Of a stretch of 64,000 nucleotides of DNA, positions 11,980-25,000 are shown piece by piece. The notes under the pieces were generated by a model that ran no database searches, was not told the DNA's origin, and saw only the letters and a list, made by a program, of their open reading frames with translations. Position numbers and translations under genes: made by a program. The DNA is from Scortum barcoo (lineage: Eukaryota; Chordata; Actinopteri; Centrarchiformes; Terapontidae): positions 16,865,501-16,929,500 of the forward strand of contig CM041553.1 of assembly GCA_023238725.1 (NCBI GenBank), read 5' to 3'. Positions within the stretch are counted from its first letter, which is position 1, and each line of letters opens with the position of its first letter.

Positions 11980-13766
11980 CTGTCAAAACACACAGATACA
12001 GTCTGTGAGTAATGAGTGTTTTGGTCTTTGCAGTAAGTCAGGCGCTTCAAAGCAGTTTGCCTTCACTCCTCTATGGTACATTAACATTGAAAAAATGGAC
12101 ATACCACCCAGAATTCTGTTTGTTTCAGACATAATTGCTTCTCCATGGTAACTTCTCATTTGTTAATCTCTAAACTGTAAGCTTTAGTTTGAAGTACAAA
12201 CTACAAGCGACTACAGGCCTGAAAAGTCCTTGTTCTGGTGTAGCTGCGGTATCTAAAATGCCATCTCTTTGTTTGGTGTGGAGAGCAAAACCAGATGTTC
12301 CTCAACACATATCTTAATGTAATGAGGAGAATGATATATGATTGCATTTTGTTTTCTAAATCAAGTAAAAGAAATACTCTGAAATATCAGATAGTAGGCA
12401 AGCAGTTGTCCAAATGAGTCTACTGTCACCAGGTTTGTGGGAGTGGAACTTGTCACCACAGTCACATTTTCTTACAGTATAAAGATATTAAGTCACTTGA
12501 ACCCAGAGTGTTACATTTATCACAAAATTCATTGGAATTTTATGACAATATAAGTAATGTATTTAATTTCACAAGTGAGTTTGCCTCTAGGAATAATTAG
12601 GTATTTATTAAACCATAGTCCTCTAAATTCATGCACAGTATATCACACAGCAGAACACATATGACTGTAATGAACAGAATAATATTACATTTCTAGTGCC
12701 AGTGGTGTGAAGAGGGAGCAGATGTTCCAGCTGACTTGATTTTAATGAACACCACAGGGACCATCCAGTGGTGACAGGAAAATGATGCTGAGTGAAAATG
12801 TCAGTTTTTGTTTGGCTTGAAGACTTGTTGAATTGCAACGACACACATTTCTGAAATAATTATCTATCTATCTATATATACATATATTCAATCAGATCAT
12901 AATATATCATTCTGTTGTGATTTGAAAGGCTGTTTAAAGATGAATATTTATTGAGTGAAGACTGTTGAAATTGCCCTTTACTCTTCCTCTTGAGGGAAGT
13001 AGAGGTCACTTCGACACTCAGTGATGATGGTAGTGTGAGTAATTTCCACATCCCACCCCTGCACCCACACTACACGTCGTTGTTCCCTTTCATCCCTCTT
13101 ATCTTTCTGCTTAAGCATAGTGTCTGCAAGAGTCGTACAGTTGTAGTACATCCTGCTCATCTTCTCTTCGCTTTTCCACAAAATCATGTTCTCAGTGTCA
13201 ATTTGGTGTTTATATTACCAGCAATTAGTATAATATTTGTGAAAAACTTTTACAGGATGTCCTCCTGTCAGGCTTCTAAAACTATACAATTTTGCTCATA
13301 TTTGTTATATTTGCCTACATGCCTGGTAATAACATAATATCTTAACATATTTTGTTCAAAGATAATGACCAAATACTAGTTTTGTCATGGATAAAATACA
13401 TTCTTGGTTGGTACATCTTTTGCAATGTAGTCTTACTCACGAAAACAAAACTATTAGTATGAGGCTGATGCACATATTTAAATATAATATAAAATATCAA
13501 GGCACAATGTTCCAGTTCCTTTTTCATTTATAAAATATAGTAACTGCAGTTCTGAAAAAGCTGTCGCAAATTCAGTATGATTCTGTGTCTTTCCATCAGA
13601 TGTTACCGAGAGCAGCTCAGTCTCTCTGTCTCTCAGATTTCATCTTTCATCATTTCCAGATGGTTAGCACTTTAAACACGGTCTTTTGACTTCAGTTTAA
13701 AAACAAAGGTTTTTTTTATTATACTAGGTCACATCATTTAAAAACTGTGTAAACAATGCCACTCAC
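11980..13766 (-). other. Candidate 5' UTR intron of the TAAR-like gene
   Basis: On the minus strand a TTTTGACAG acceptor lies 13 bases before the start codon, and a CAG/GTGAGT donor is found at 13766-13761. The two would join a non-coding 5' exon to the coding exon, an arrangement common in aminergic GPCR genes. This is inference from splice motifs only. The interval includes a TATC microsatellite (12861-12880). Confidence 0.4.
12861..12880. repeat. (TATC)n/(TA)n microsatellite
   Basis: Four TATC-type units run into TATATA. Confidence 0.8.
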
Positions 13767-13850
13767 CTGTAAAGAAGAGAGATGATCGCCAGTCCTCATG
13801 TCCGTGTCATACGGCAGGTCTCTCAACGTGGTTTTACGAGACAAGGGGGA
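13767..13850 (-). other. Candidate non-coding 5' exon of the TAAR-like gene
   Basis: The sequence just upstream (minus strand) of the GTGAGT donor is more GC-balanced than its surroundings and ends CTTTACAG. The 5' limit is a guess. It would be refuted if transcripts start close to 11979. Confidence 0.3.
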
Positions 13851-16800
13851 TGGGAGAGCTGGGAAGTGGTAATGAACACATGCAACAACAATCACAGTAA
13901 CAGCTTACTGTCTGCTGCCAACTCCAACACTCACCATTCTCATTGTGTTATGTTGAATAAGAGCAGACCAGTATATGTAGATTGCTCTGAAACATTGATG
14001 TTTGTACAGTAGTGTGTGGGAAATCATGTTGTTCCCAACATTGAAAGAATAGTGAGAACATAATCCAGTATTTAAGACTATTCATAAATCCACAAACTAG
14101 ATTTCTAATGCTTATTATACTGTATATGCTATACGGTACACAATTAACTTTCTCCAGAGAAATCAGTACAAACCCTGAATGCTTATGCATGAGTCAGAGC
14201 ATATTTTGTGTTATGCTATCAGTGTGGCTCCAGGGATGGAAATTTCAGGCATTCAGTCCATCACTTTGGTCCAGACTGGAATATCAAAAACAACTACTGG
14301 ATACATTGTCTTGATATTATTTTACACATATCCATGGTCCCTATCCCTCCTTTTGTGTTTTTGGGTCAGATCTGACCCATAATTGAATTCCTAATGCAGT
14401 AAAATGTTTTATCTACAGATTAAGTTATTACTAATCCATAACCATAATATCCAAACATACACATACCATTAAATTTTATGTACCTTAGACCACATTTATC
14501 TGATAATGTAAGACTTATTTTTAGTTGAAAATAGGCACAATTTATTTATTTTATTGCTTTTGTTGAGCCAAACAGGCAAATATTTTGTGATGATGAGACA
14601 ATGATGGTGACGATAAACAAAATATTTCCTCCCCCCCAAAAAACTTGTTTAAGTTGTTTAAGTGTGTGCTTTGACTGCATACACCTAATCATTCACTCAT
14701 GCTTCTGAAAGAGATGGGGGTAAAGCCTCAAACAGGTGTTACTTATTTCTGCAACCCCTCCCTGTAACAATACAGTGTACAGGTACACAGAGGATCTTGG
14801 ATATCTGACTCAGATATTCATGTCTCATTCTGGATGAACTGTAATAACTTAACAAGACATGAGTAGTTTGTAATCTATCAAACTCAGAAGGTCAGGAGGC
14901 TCTAATCCTTCACACTTGGTGACGAGCTCTTCATAAAATATGACCCATGCCCAGAGCTCCAGTACATAATCTTTTTTCCCTTCTCAATGCACCATCAAGG
15001 AAATAGGTGAAGCTGTGTCAGCAATCCCTTCTCTGCCTTTCCAGAGCTCCATCATGCCAGGCTGAACAAAACACTGCACAAAGAAAATATCTGATTGCTG
15101 TCATTACTGTCTACTATGTCTCATACGTTTGAACATTAAATAAATCTTGAAAGCATCTTAAATACAGATGTTTTTTGAAATGTAAATTATGGTTGATATA
15201 CTTTTGGAAAAATCAAAGATACCATGAACCAGCAGCTGCAGACTTTGATTTAAACAGTAAGTTGGAGAAAACACACTTAATTGCTATGTCTATCTTAGGT
15301 AGAAATGACATGCAAGAAATACTATTGTCTTGTTATGTTTTTTTTCTTTTTTCTCGCACCTTGCATGATTCATTTCACAAATAAATTGGAGAGGAAAAAT
15401 AAGAAATAATAATGCTAAAAAACACAGTGCAGAGATACTTCACATTGTACACGGGTGCATCTTCACTTTCTACATACCACTAAAACAGCTCTCATCATCC
15501 CTTTCATGTGTTTCAGTGTGCAATAGAGCACAGCCAATCCTGCTGAGCTTGAATACCTTGGGCCTCAGCCAGTGACAGACGCATTTCAAGTGTGGCGGAT
15601 GTGTTCTAATTAAACATGGGGGGATTTTTAATGAAGGGTGCAATAAAAGGCACATTGGTTCAATAACTAGTGTTTTTTCAGACCAGTCATTCATATGTGT
15701 AATGTAAGTGTGCTTTACAGACAGGGTAGACTAGCCCGACATCTGCTCTTTTGTTTCTCAAAAAGGAGTGAACAGAGGTTGATTCTCAGGCTTTGTTACA
15801 TTTACTAGGGGCAAATGAAGTGACCTATCCAATATGATTACACATTTCATTATCATAACAGTGTAATACTTACAAATGTTACTATTTGTCCATGTGATCC
15901 TTCAAATTTCTATTCTATTATTTTGGACTTTATTAATTTGCATCCATGTCCCTTGAAATTATGTTTATGTACTAATGTCCAACAGTAATATTAGCAACTA
16001 AATGCCATCTGGATCCCAGTTTTTCCTCAACATAATATATGGAAACATAGCACTTCTTGTAATGGGAAAAAAATGTTGCTGTCAAACATAACCCAGATGG
16101 CAATTACTTTTCCTTGACAATGTGACTGGCAAAACAAATTAATAAGATGCAGTATAATGAAGACAGACTTGGAATTTGGCAAAAGCATATTAAAGTCTAT
16201 GTTATGTTTGAATTTCTCAAGTTTGGACAGTTTCTAACAAAGAAAAGATGTTTTGGTTGTTTTCTTTTTTCATAAAATGTAATGTGATATGGTTCTTGCA
16301 AACAAATTCAGATACATTATTTAACCGTTTATTGTTCTTTTTCTTTTCACTGATCTGTTTTTTTTTTAAATTAAAATAATTCTCCATGGCTATTTTTTTA
16401 ATCAAATCTAAGTCATGGCCATGGCCAGGGGTGATATGAGGGCTGTGTGACCTTGACCAACAGAGCATACAAAATAAAACACTTGATGAAAGCTGTGCAC
16501 ACAGGCAGACACACATGCACAAGTTTGCATGACCCTTGAGGCAATACAGCCCTCTTCTGGTGTGTTATTCGAATTGCATGTACATTGAGACAATATAGAG
16601 AGTCATTGTGTGATGGCCTCTGCTCAGTCTACTTGTATGTGCTGTATAACTTAGTGTCTACTTGTGTTTTCTTTGAGGTGCAGTGCCACAGCTGATTGCA
16701 GTGCCATCTAGATTGGGAGCATCTTGGCCCAGTGCTCTACAGGATATGTAAGACGCGATTTCTCGCGGGTCTCGCTCTCTTCCGTAGCCAGTGCCAGCAC

Positions 16801-18284
16801 CTTTTGCTTCATCACATTTAGGTTCTTTACTCTACAACACTGCATCCCTCACTACTTCCACACATCCACATGAACACAACTGATGAACTGGCAACCACAC
16901 CTCATTCCTGTCGTTAATCTTCAGGAGGACACAGGCTTAACTTGTTTTCATCACAAGGACACAGAGGCCTGTGTCCTCTCCCGCCTTTGTCATGGCCTAT
17001 GGGCTGGTTCATGACAATTGTCAATAGCAATTGCTGGATTATGCACTTTTATTCAGATTATCAGGTTTAGAAACTGCTTATAATGTTTAACCAAATGTTA
17101 AGATGGAAGAAATATTTTGACTTAAAACAAATCCACTTCTAATTTCTAATCCTGTGTCTATTGCATGTTTTGACATGTCCCTAATATGTTTTCTGTATCT
17201 CAAACACAGGCTGTGGTCTCCATTCCAAAAATTATAATGCAGTCACATACTGAGCAGCAAGACCATTCTAAAACTACAAGTTTACCATAATCAAAATGCT
17301 TATTTTGGTTAGAATTAAATTGATTAAGAGAGCCTCCCTATTTCCATAGATATGGTCATTCATATAGGCATGTATAGAAATACAAAGAAATATGGTTAAA
17401 ATTGGTATAAAATTAAACCATATAAAGCTGTGGGTACTCTTTTCCAGTGTGGGTTTCAAATTGACTTTGTTTTCTAATGAAATGATGTTCAGGACAAGAT
17501 AGAACTGCACAAATCGCAGAAGCTTGGCATGATTCTTCACAAGGTACTCACTTGACAAAAGGCCAGGTTTTAATAATTAAGAAAGAATAAGAATAAGAAA
17601 GAATAAATGTATTTATTTAAATGACCACATATAGATTATATCACACACAAAAATATCTATCTATCTATCTATGGGAAGGGAAGGGAAAATATTTTTTATC
17701 TATTCAAAAACTGAGAAAAATAAGAATTTGAAAATCTAAATTATTTTATTTAATGCTTTTTTGATTAATAAAGATATAAATTTCTATTTAAAACATATAA
17801 ACATATAAGCAGAACAAAATTTTGGCATGACAGTACATTAACTTAACACTTCTTCTTCCATTTACATTAAACAATTGCATTGGATGTGTCCTGTATATTT
17901 GGTATTATCCTCTAAAATAAATTTGCATTTTTTTAAATGTTAAGAATACAGCATGACAAATCATTTGAACTGCACAAAATGAACAAAAATTCACCAAAAG
18001 TATATATGATACTATTTCTGATTTTACAGTTTACACTATTTGTTCTTTGAAAAAAAAAATTAACAAGTGATTGTAACATAACATGTTGAAAGTAGTGAGA
18101 AACTATCCCAATTTTTGACACACAGAACACATCTATTTACCACATGATGTAGTAATGGTAAATTTCATTTGCATTTTGTATTATATTTTCCTTGGTCCAC
18201 TGCTTTCTTCACATGTGATAGCATACCAATCACTACTGGCCAAGTCACTGTATCTGCCTTGAGTGTCAGCTATAGGTTTATCGT
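13851..18284. other. Intergenic, no gene recognised
   Basis: The stretch is AT-rich with scattered short ORFs of no recognisable family. A CG-containing patch around 16740-16800 (GACGCGATTTCTCGCGGG) stands out but has no clear feature. It includes a TATC microsatellite (17654-17672). The end near 18050-18284 is probably 3' UTR of mucin copy A, since similar sequence recurs beside copy B (about 57480-57700). Confidence 0.5.
17654..17672. repeat. (TATC)n microsatellite
   Basis: Nearly five tandem TATC units. Confidence 0.8.
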
Positions 18285-18370
18285 TTATGCCACAGCCAGC
18301 AGTGTTAGTAAAAAGACTGCCAATAAGCCTACTGTGAGCTGAGGAGCACCACTCGACATTCCTGTTGACT
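18285..18370 (-). CDS. Mucin-like gene copy A, last coding exon: GPI-anchor-type C-terminus
   Basis: A TTTCAG acceptor precedes two bases that complete a Glu codon, then STGMSSGAPQLTV, a hydrophobic run GLLAVFLLTLLAVA and TAA with no cytoplasmic residues. Small residues (SSGA), a short polar spacer and a terminal hydrophobic tail form the standard GPI-attachment signal, so the protein is predicted to be GPI-anchored on the cell surface. A very short single-pass anchor is the alternative. The phase (1) matches the upstream exon 18540-18685. A degraded counterpart is found at 57703-57800 in copy B. Confidence 0.75.
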
Positions 18371-18539
18371 CTGAAATATCAGAAAGAAGCATTAGTCTGT
18401 GAAATTCTGTGGACTGAAAATAGCTTCCCAAGTTGAAATTCTGGGTTTAAATGGAAGTCACATTCTAACTTTAAGCCCTCATCTGACTTATATATTTAAA
18501 AATGAACAGAAAATTGTAAGTTTTGAAAAAACAACTTAC

Positions 18540-18685
18540 CCACAAAAACGGTGCCTGCTATAATGTTCAGGGACGTGGAGACATTTGTAAATTCATTTTG
18601 GAATTGTATATTTGCAGTGCTTGCTGGAGGAGTTGAGTTTCTATCTTGAAACACAAGGGTCATGTAAACATTCACTGACCCATCC
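18540..18685 (-). CDS. Mucin-like gene copy A, SEA domain C-terminal exon (cleavage motif)
   Basis: This 146-nt exon lies between a GTCACTGTAG acceptor and a GTAAGT donor. Its 48 codons begin DGSVNVYMTLVFQDRN and end TSLNIIAGTVFV. The G-S-V-x-V start of strand beta-3 followed by a hydrophobic strand, a variable loop, an amphipathic helix (IQFQNEFTNV) and a final strand matches the SEA fold seen in MUC1 and other membrane mucins. SEA domains of this type self-cleave between Gly and Ser; DGSVNV keeps both residues. The reading frame is open and the phases fit both neighbours (2 in, 1 out). Confidence 0.82.
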
Positions 18686-18802
18686 CTACAGTGACACAGA
18701 GAGGAAGCAACACTGTTTAAAAGCAAGTCACTAGTAAATGTATATAATAAAAATGTCAGAAAATACATGGAAAATATAAAGCCAATTGAAATTTAGTCTT
18801 AC

Positions 18803-18867
18803 GTGAACTGGTTAACAATAGAGCGGAGGAAAGATGATCCATAGAGCTTTTTACCCAATTTGTTTAC
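18803..18867 (-). CDS. Mucin-like gene copy A, SEA domain middle exon
   Basis: This 65-nt exon has a TTTTTCAG acceptor and a GTAAGA donor. It encodes VNKLGKKLYGSSFLRSIVNQ followed by F and the first two bases of a Thr codon. This corresponds to helix 2 and strand beta-2 of SEA, immediately before the G-S cleavage motif. It starts in phase 0, matching the end of the upstream exon (ILVRE), and hands over in phase 2 to the exon at 18540-18685. Confidence 0.8.
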
Positions 18868-19075
18868 CTGAAAAACAAATTTTCTGTCATTTGCAATTAA
18901 AAACAAAGTGCCACGATTACCAGTGATCAGCTTACCACCAATACAAAAGACAACAGAGAATAAGGCCCACTGGGATTTGGGCTCAACCTCACTTTAGAGG
19001 AAGAAATTGTAAAACTTTGAGCTGGTTAGACTTTAGGAATAAAAAGCATGCTATAATAACGCATGAGCATCTTAC

Positions 19076-22000
19076 CTCTCTGACCAATATTCTAGCTAAA
19101 GTCTGAAACGCTGCTGAGAATGAGTTGGAGAGATCTGACGTGAATCTTTGATTTAGACTGAACGTTAAGTCTAAGAGTTCCCTCAATGGATGTAGGAGGA
19201 TCTGTTGATGCAGTGGTAGTGGCCTGTGTAATTGTAGTTGTCGTAGTGGTGGAAGTTGAAGAAGGGGAAGTAGATGTTGCAACAGGAGCTTCAGTTAATG
19301 GCTTCAGTAGGGGCATATGTAGGAGGCTCTATTGATGCACTGGTGGTGGCCTTTGTATATTGTAGCCTTTGTAAGGATGTTGCAAATTGTAGTTGTCGTA
19401 AGTGTAAGTTGAAGTTGAAGTAGGGGAAGTAGATGTTGCAACAGGAGCTTCAGTTAATGCTTCATGTAGGGGCATCTGTAGGAGGCTCTGTTGATGCAGT
19501 TTTGGTGGCCTCTGTATTTGTAGTTGTCGTAGTGTTGTAAGTTGAAGTAGGGGAAGAAGATGTTGCAAGAAGAGCTTTGAGTTGATGCTTCATTAGGGGC
19601 ATCTGTAGGAGGCTCTTTTGATGCAGTTTTGGTGGTGGCCTACTGTATTTGTAGTTGTCGTAGTTGTGGAAGTTGAAGTAGGGGAAGTAGATGTTGCAAC
19701 AGGAGCTTCAGTTGATGCTTCAGTAGGGGCATCTGTAGGAAGGCTCTGTTGATGCAGTGGTGATGGCCTCTGTATTTGTAGTTATCGTAGTAGTGGAAGT
19801 TGAAGTAGGGGAAGTAGATGTTGCAACAGGAGCTTCAGTTAATGCTTTCAGTAGGGGCATATGTAGGAGGCTTTGTTGATGTAGTTTTGGTGGACTCTCC
19901 CAAGAAAGTGTATTTGTAGTTGAGGCCTCAGTATTTGTAGTCGTAGTGGTGGAAGTTGAAGTAGGGGAAGTAGATGAAGTTGCAATGTTCATTGCAACTC
20001 TGTTGATACAGGAGCTTCAGTTGATCCTTCATTAATGCTGTAGTAGGGGCAAATGTAGGAGGCTCTGTTGATACAGTGGTGGTGGCCTTTGTAATTGTAG
20101 TTGTCGTAGAGTTGTAAGTTGAAGTAGGGGAAGTAGATGTTGCAACAGGAGCTTCAGTTGATGCTTCAGTAGGGGCATCTGTAGGAAGGTCTGTTAATGC
20201 AGTGGTGGTGGCCTCTGTATTTGTAGTTGTCGAAGTAAGTAGTGTTGTAAGTTGAAGTAGGGGAAGTAGATGTTGCAACAGGAGCTTCAGTTAATGCTTC
20301 TGTAGGGGCATCTGTAGGGAGGCTCTGTTGATGCAGTTTTGGTGGCCTTTGTAATTGTAGTTGTCGTAGTATTGTAAGTTGAAGTAGGGGAAGTAGATGT
20401 TGCAGTAGTGGAAGTTGAAGTAGGGGGAATAGAAGTCAGGAGCTTCAGTTAATGCTTCAGTAGCGGCATATGTAGGAGGCTCTGTTGATGAAGTGGTGGT
20501 GGCCTCTGTATTTGTAGTTAGTTGCGTAGTGGTGATGGAAGTTGAAGTAGGGGAAATAGAAGTTGAAACAGGAGCATCAGTTAATGATTCACTAGGGGCA
20601 ATTTGTAGGAGGCTCTGATTGATGGAGTTGTGGTGGCCTCTGTATTTGTAGTTGTTGTAGTGTTGTAAGTTGAAGTAGGGGAAGTAGATGTTTCAACAGG
20701 AGCTTTAGTTGATGCTTCAGTAAGGGGCGTATGTAGGAGGCTCTGTTGATACAGTGGTGGTGGCATTTGTAATTGTAGTTGTCGTAGAGTTGTAAGTTGA
20801 ATTAGGGGAAGTAGATGTTGCAACAGGAGCTTCAGTTGATGCTTCAGTAGGGGCATCTGTAGGAAGGCTCTGTTGGTAATGCAGTGGTGGTGGCCACCTT
20901 TGTATTTGTAGTTGTCGTAGTGGTGGAAGTTGAAGTAGGGGAAGTAGATGTTTCAACAGGAGCTTTAGTTGATGCTTCAGTAGGGGCGTATGTAGGAGGC
21001 TCTGTTGATACAGTGGTGGTGGCCTTTGTAATTTGTAGTTGTCGTTAATGTAGAGTTGTAAGTTGAAGTAGGGGAAGTAGATGTTGCAGCAACAGGAGCT
21101 TCAGTTGATGCTTCAGTAGGGGCATCTGTAGGAAGGCTCTGTTGATGCAGTGGTGGCCTCTGTATTGCCTCTGTATTTGTGAAGTTGTCCAAGTAGTGTT
21201 GTGGTAAGTTGAAGTAGGGGAAGTAGATGTTGCAACAGGAGCTTCAGTTGAATGCTTCAGTAGGGGCATCATGTAGTAGGAGGCTCTGTTGATGCAGTTA
21301 TGGTGGCCTTCTGTATTTGTAGTTGTCGTTTTATGCGTAGTGTTGTTTAACAAGAAGTTGAAGTAGGGGAAGTAGATGTTGCTAACAGGAGCTTCAGTTA
21401 ATGCTTCAGTAGACATTGGCATATGTAGGAGGCTGAGGCGGTTTTTAACTCTGTTGATGCAGAGGTGGTGGCCTTCTGTATTTGTAGTTGTCGTAGTGGT
21501 TGTAAGTTGAAGTAGGGGAAGTAGATGTTGCAATAGGAGCAGGAGCTTCAGTTAATGCTTCAGTAGGGGCATCTGTAGGAAGGTCTGTTGATGCACAGTT
21601 GTGGTGGCCTTTGTATTTGTTGTTGTCGAAAGGATGTAAGTTGAAGTAGGGGAAGTAGATGTTGCAACAGGCAGCTTCAGTTAATGCTTCAGTAGGGGCA
21701 TATGTAGGAGGCTCTGTTGATGCAGTTGTGGTGGCCTCTGTATTTGTAGTTATCGTAGTTGTCGAAGTAGTAGTGTGGAAGTTGAAGTAGGGGAAATAGA
21801 AGTCGGAAGAGGACCTTCAGTTAATGTTTCAGTAGGGGCATCTGTAGGAGGCTCTGTTGATGCAGTTTTGGTGGCCTCTGTATTTGTAGTTGTCGTAGTG
21901 TTGTAAGTTGAAGTAGGGGAAGAAGATGTTGCAAGAAGAGCTTTAGTTGATGCTTCATTAGGGGCATCTGTAGGAGGCTCTTTTGATGCAGTGGTGGTGG

Positions 22001-25000
22001 CCACTGTATTTGTAGTTGTCATAGTTAATTGTAAGTTGGAAGTTGAAGTAGGGGAAGTAGATGTTGCAACAGGAGCTTCAGTTGATGCTTCAGTAGGGGC
22101 ATCTGTAGGAAGGTCTGTTGATGCAGTGGTGATGGCCTCTGTATTTGTAGTTATCGTAGTAGTGGAAGTTGAAGTAGGGGAAGTAGATGTTGCAACAGGA
22201 GCTTCAGTTAATGCTTCAGTAGGGGCATATGTAGGAGGCTCTTGTTGATGTAGTTTTGGTGGACTCCCTATTTGTAGTTGTCGTAGTGGTGGAAGTTGAA
22301 GTAGGGGAAGTAGATGTTGCAACAGGAGCTTCAGTTGATGCCTTCAGTAGGGGCATCTGCAATGTAGGAGGCTCTGTTGATACAGTGGTGGTGGCCTTTG
22401 TAATTTGTAGTTGTCGTAGAGTTGTAAGTTGAAGTAGGGGAAGTAGATGTTGCAACAGGAGCTTCAGTTGATGCTTCAGTAGGGGCATCTGTAGGAAGGC
22501 TCTGTTGAATGCAGTGGTGGTGGCCTCTGTATTTGTAGTTAAGTTATCGTAGTGGTGGAAGTTGAAGTAGGGGAAGTAGATGTTGCGAACAGGAGCTTCA
22601 GTTAATGCTTCAGTATGGCATATGTAGGAGGCTCTGTTGATGCAGAGGTGGTGGCCTTCTGTATATGTATTTGTCGTAGTGTTGTAAGTTGAAGTAGGGG
22701 AAGTAGATGTTGCAACAGGAGCTTCAGTTAATGCTTCAGTAGGGGCATCTGTAGGAAGGTCTGTTGATGCACAGTTGTGTGGTGGCCTTTGTATTTGTTG
22801 TTGTCGAAAGGATGTAAGTTGAAGTAGGGGAAGTAGATGTTGCAACAGGCAGCTTCAGTTAATGCTTCAGTAGGGGCATATGTAGGAGGCTCTGTTGATG
22901 CAGTTGGTGGTGGCCTCTGTATTTGTAGTTATCGTAGTAGTGGAAGTTGAAGTAGGGGAAGTAGAAGTCTGGAAGAGGAGGAGGCCTTCAGTTAATGTTT
23001 CAGTAGGGGCATCTGTAGGAGGCTCTGTTGATGCAGTTTTGGTGGCCTCTGTATTTGTAGTTGTCGTAGTGTTGTAAGTTGAAGTAGGGGAAGAAGATGT
23101 TGCAAGAAGGAGCTTCAGTTGATGCTTCAGTTAGGGGCATCTGTAGGAGGCTCTTTTGATGCAGTGGTGGTGGCCTCTGTATTTGTAGTTGTCATAGTTG
23201 TGGAAGTTGAAGTAGGGGAAGTAGATGTTGCAACAGGAGCTTCAGTTGATGCTTCAGTAGGGGCATCTGTAGGAAGGTCTGTTGATGCAGTGGTGATGGC
23301 CTCTGTATTTGTAGTTATCGTAGTAGTGGAAGTTGAAGTAGGGGAAGTTAGATGTTGCAACAGGAGCTTCAGTTAATGCTTCAGTAGGGGCATATGTAGG
23401 AGGCTTTGTTGATGCAGTTTTGGTGGACCTCCCTATTTGTAGTTGTCGTAGTGGTGGAAGTTGAAGTAGGGGAAGTAGATGTTGCAACAGGAGCTTCAGT
23501 TGAATGCTTCAGTAGGGGCATCCTGTGGGAATGTAGGAGGCTCTGTTGATGCAGTGGTGGTGGCCTTTGTAATTTGTAGTTTGTCGTAGTCAGTTGTAAG
23601 TTGAAGTAGGGGAAGTAGATGTTGCAACAGGAGCTTCAGTTGATGCTTCAGTAGGGGCATCTGTAGGAAGGCTCTGTTGAATGCAGTGGTGGTGGCCTCT
23701 GTATTTGTAGTTGTCGTAGTGGTGGAAGTTGAAGTAGGGGAAGTAGATGTTGCAACAGGGGAGCTTCAGTTAATGCTTCAGTAGGGGCATAAGGTGTAGG
23801 AGGCTCTGTTGATGCAGTAGGTGGTGGCCTCTGTATATTGTAGTTGTCGTGTAAAGTGGTTGTAAGTTGAAGTAGGGGAAGTATGATGTTGGAGCAACAG
23901 TTCCAGAGCTTCTGTAATGCTTTCAGTAGGGGCATCTGTGTAGGAGGCTCTGTTGATGCAGTTGTGGTGGCCTCTGTATTTGTAGTTGTCGTAGTGTGGG
24001 GCATGTAAGTTGAAGTAGGGGAAGTAGATGTTGCAACAGGAGCTTCAGTTAATGCTTCAGTAGGGGCATAACTGTAGGAGGCTCTGTTGATGCAGTTGTG
24101 GTGGCCTCTGTATTTGTAGTTGTATCGTAGTAGTGGAAGTTGAAGTAGGGGAAGTAGAAGTTTGGAAGAGGACAGGAGCTTCAGTTAATGCTTCAGTAGG
24201 GGCATCTGTAGGAGGCTCTGTTGATGCAGTTTTGGTGGCCTCTGTATTTGTAGTTGTCGTAAATGTTGTAAGTTGAAGTAGGGGAAGTAAGATGTTGCAA
24301 GAAGGAGCTTTAGTTGAATGCTTCAGTAGGGGCATCTGTAGGAGGCTCTTTTGATGCAGTTTGGTGGTGGCAGGCCTCTGTATTTGTAGTTGTCGTAGTT
24401 GTGGAAGTTGAAGTAGGGGAAGTAGATGTTGCAACAGGAGCTTCAGTTGAATGCTTCAGTAGGGGCATCTGTAGGAGGCTGGTCTGTTGATGCAGTGGTG
24501 ATGGCCTCTGTATTTGTAGTTGTCGTAGTAGTGTGGAAGTTGAAGTAGGGGAAGTAGATAGATGTTGCAACAGGAGCTTCAGTTAATGCTTCAGTAGGGG
24601 CATATGTAGGAGGCTCTTTGTTGATGCAGTTTTGGTGGACTCTTCCTATTTGTAGTTATGTAGTTGTCGTAGTGGTGGAAGTTGAAGTAGGGGAAGTAGA
24701 TGTTGCAACAGGAGCTTCAGTTGAATGCTTCAGTAGGGGCAAATGTAGGAGGCTCTGTTGATGCAGAGGTTATGTGTGGCCTCTGTATTTGTAGTTGTTG
24801 TAGTGTTGTAAGTTGAAGTAGGGGAAGAAGATGTTGCAAGAAGAGCTTTCAGTTGAATGCTTCAGTTAGGGGCATCTGTAGGAGGCTCTGTTGATGCAGT
24901 GGTTGGGTGGCCTCTGTATTTGTAGTTGTCGTAGTGGTGGTGTAAGTTGAAGTAGGGGAAGTAGATGTTGCGAACAGGAGCTTCAGTTAATGCTTCAGTA

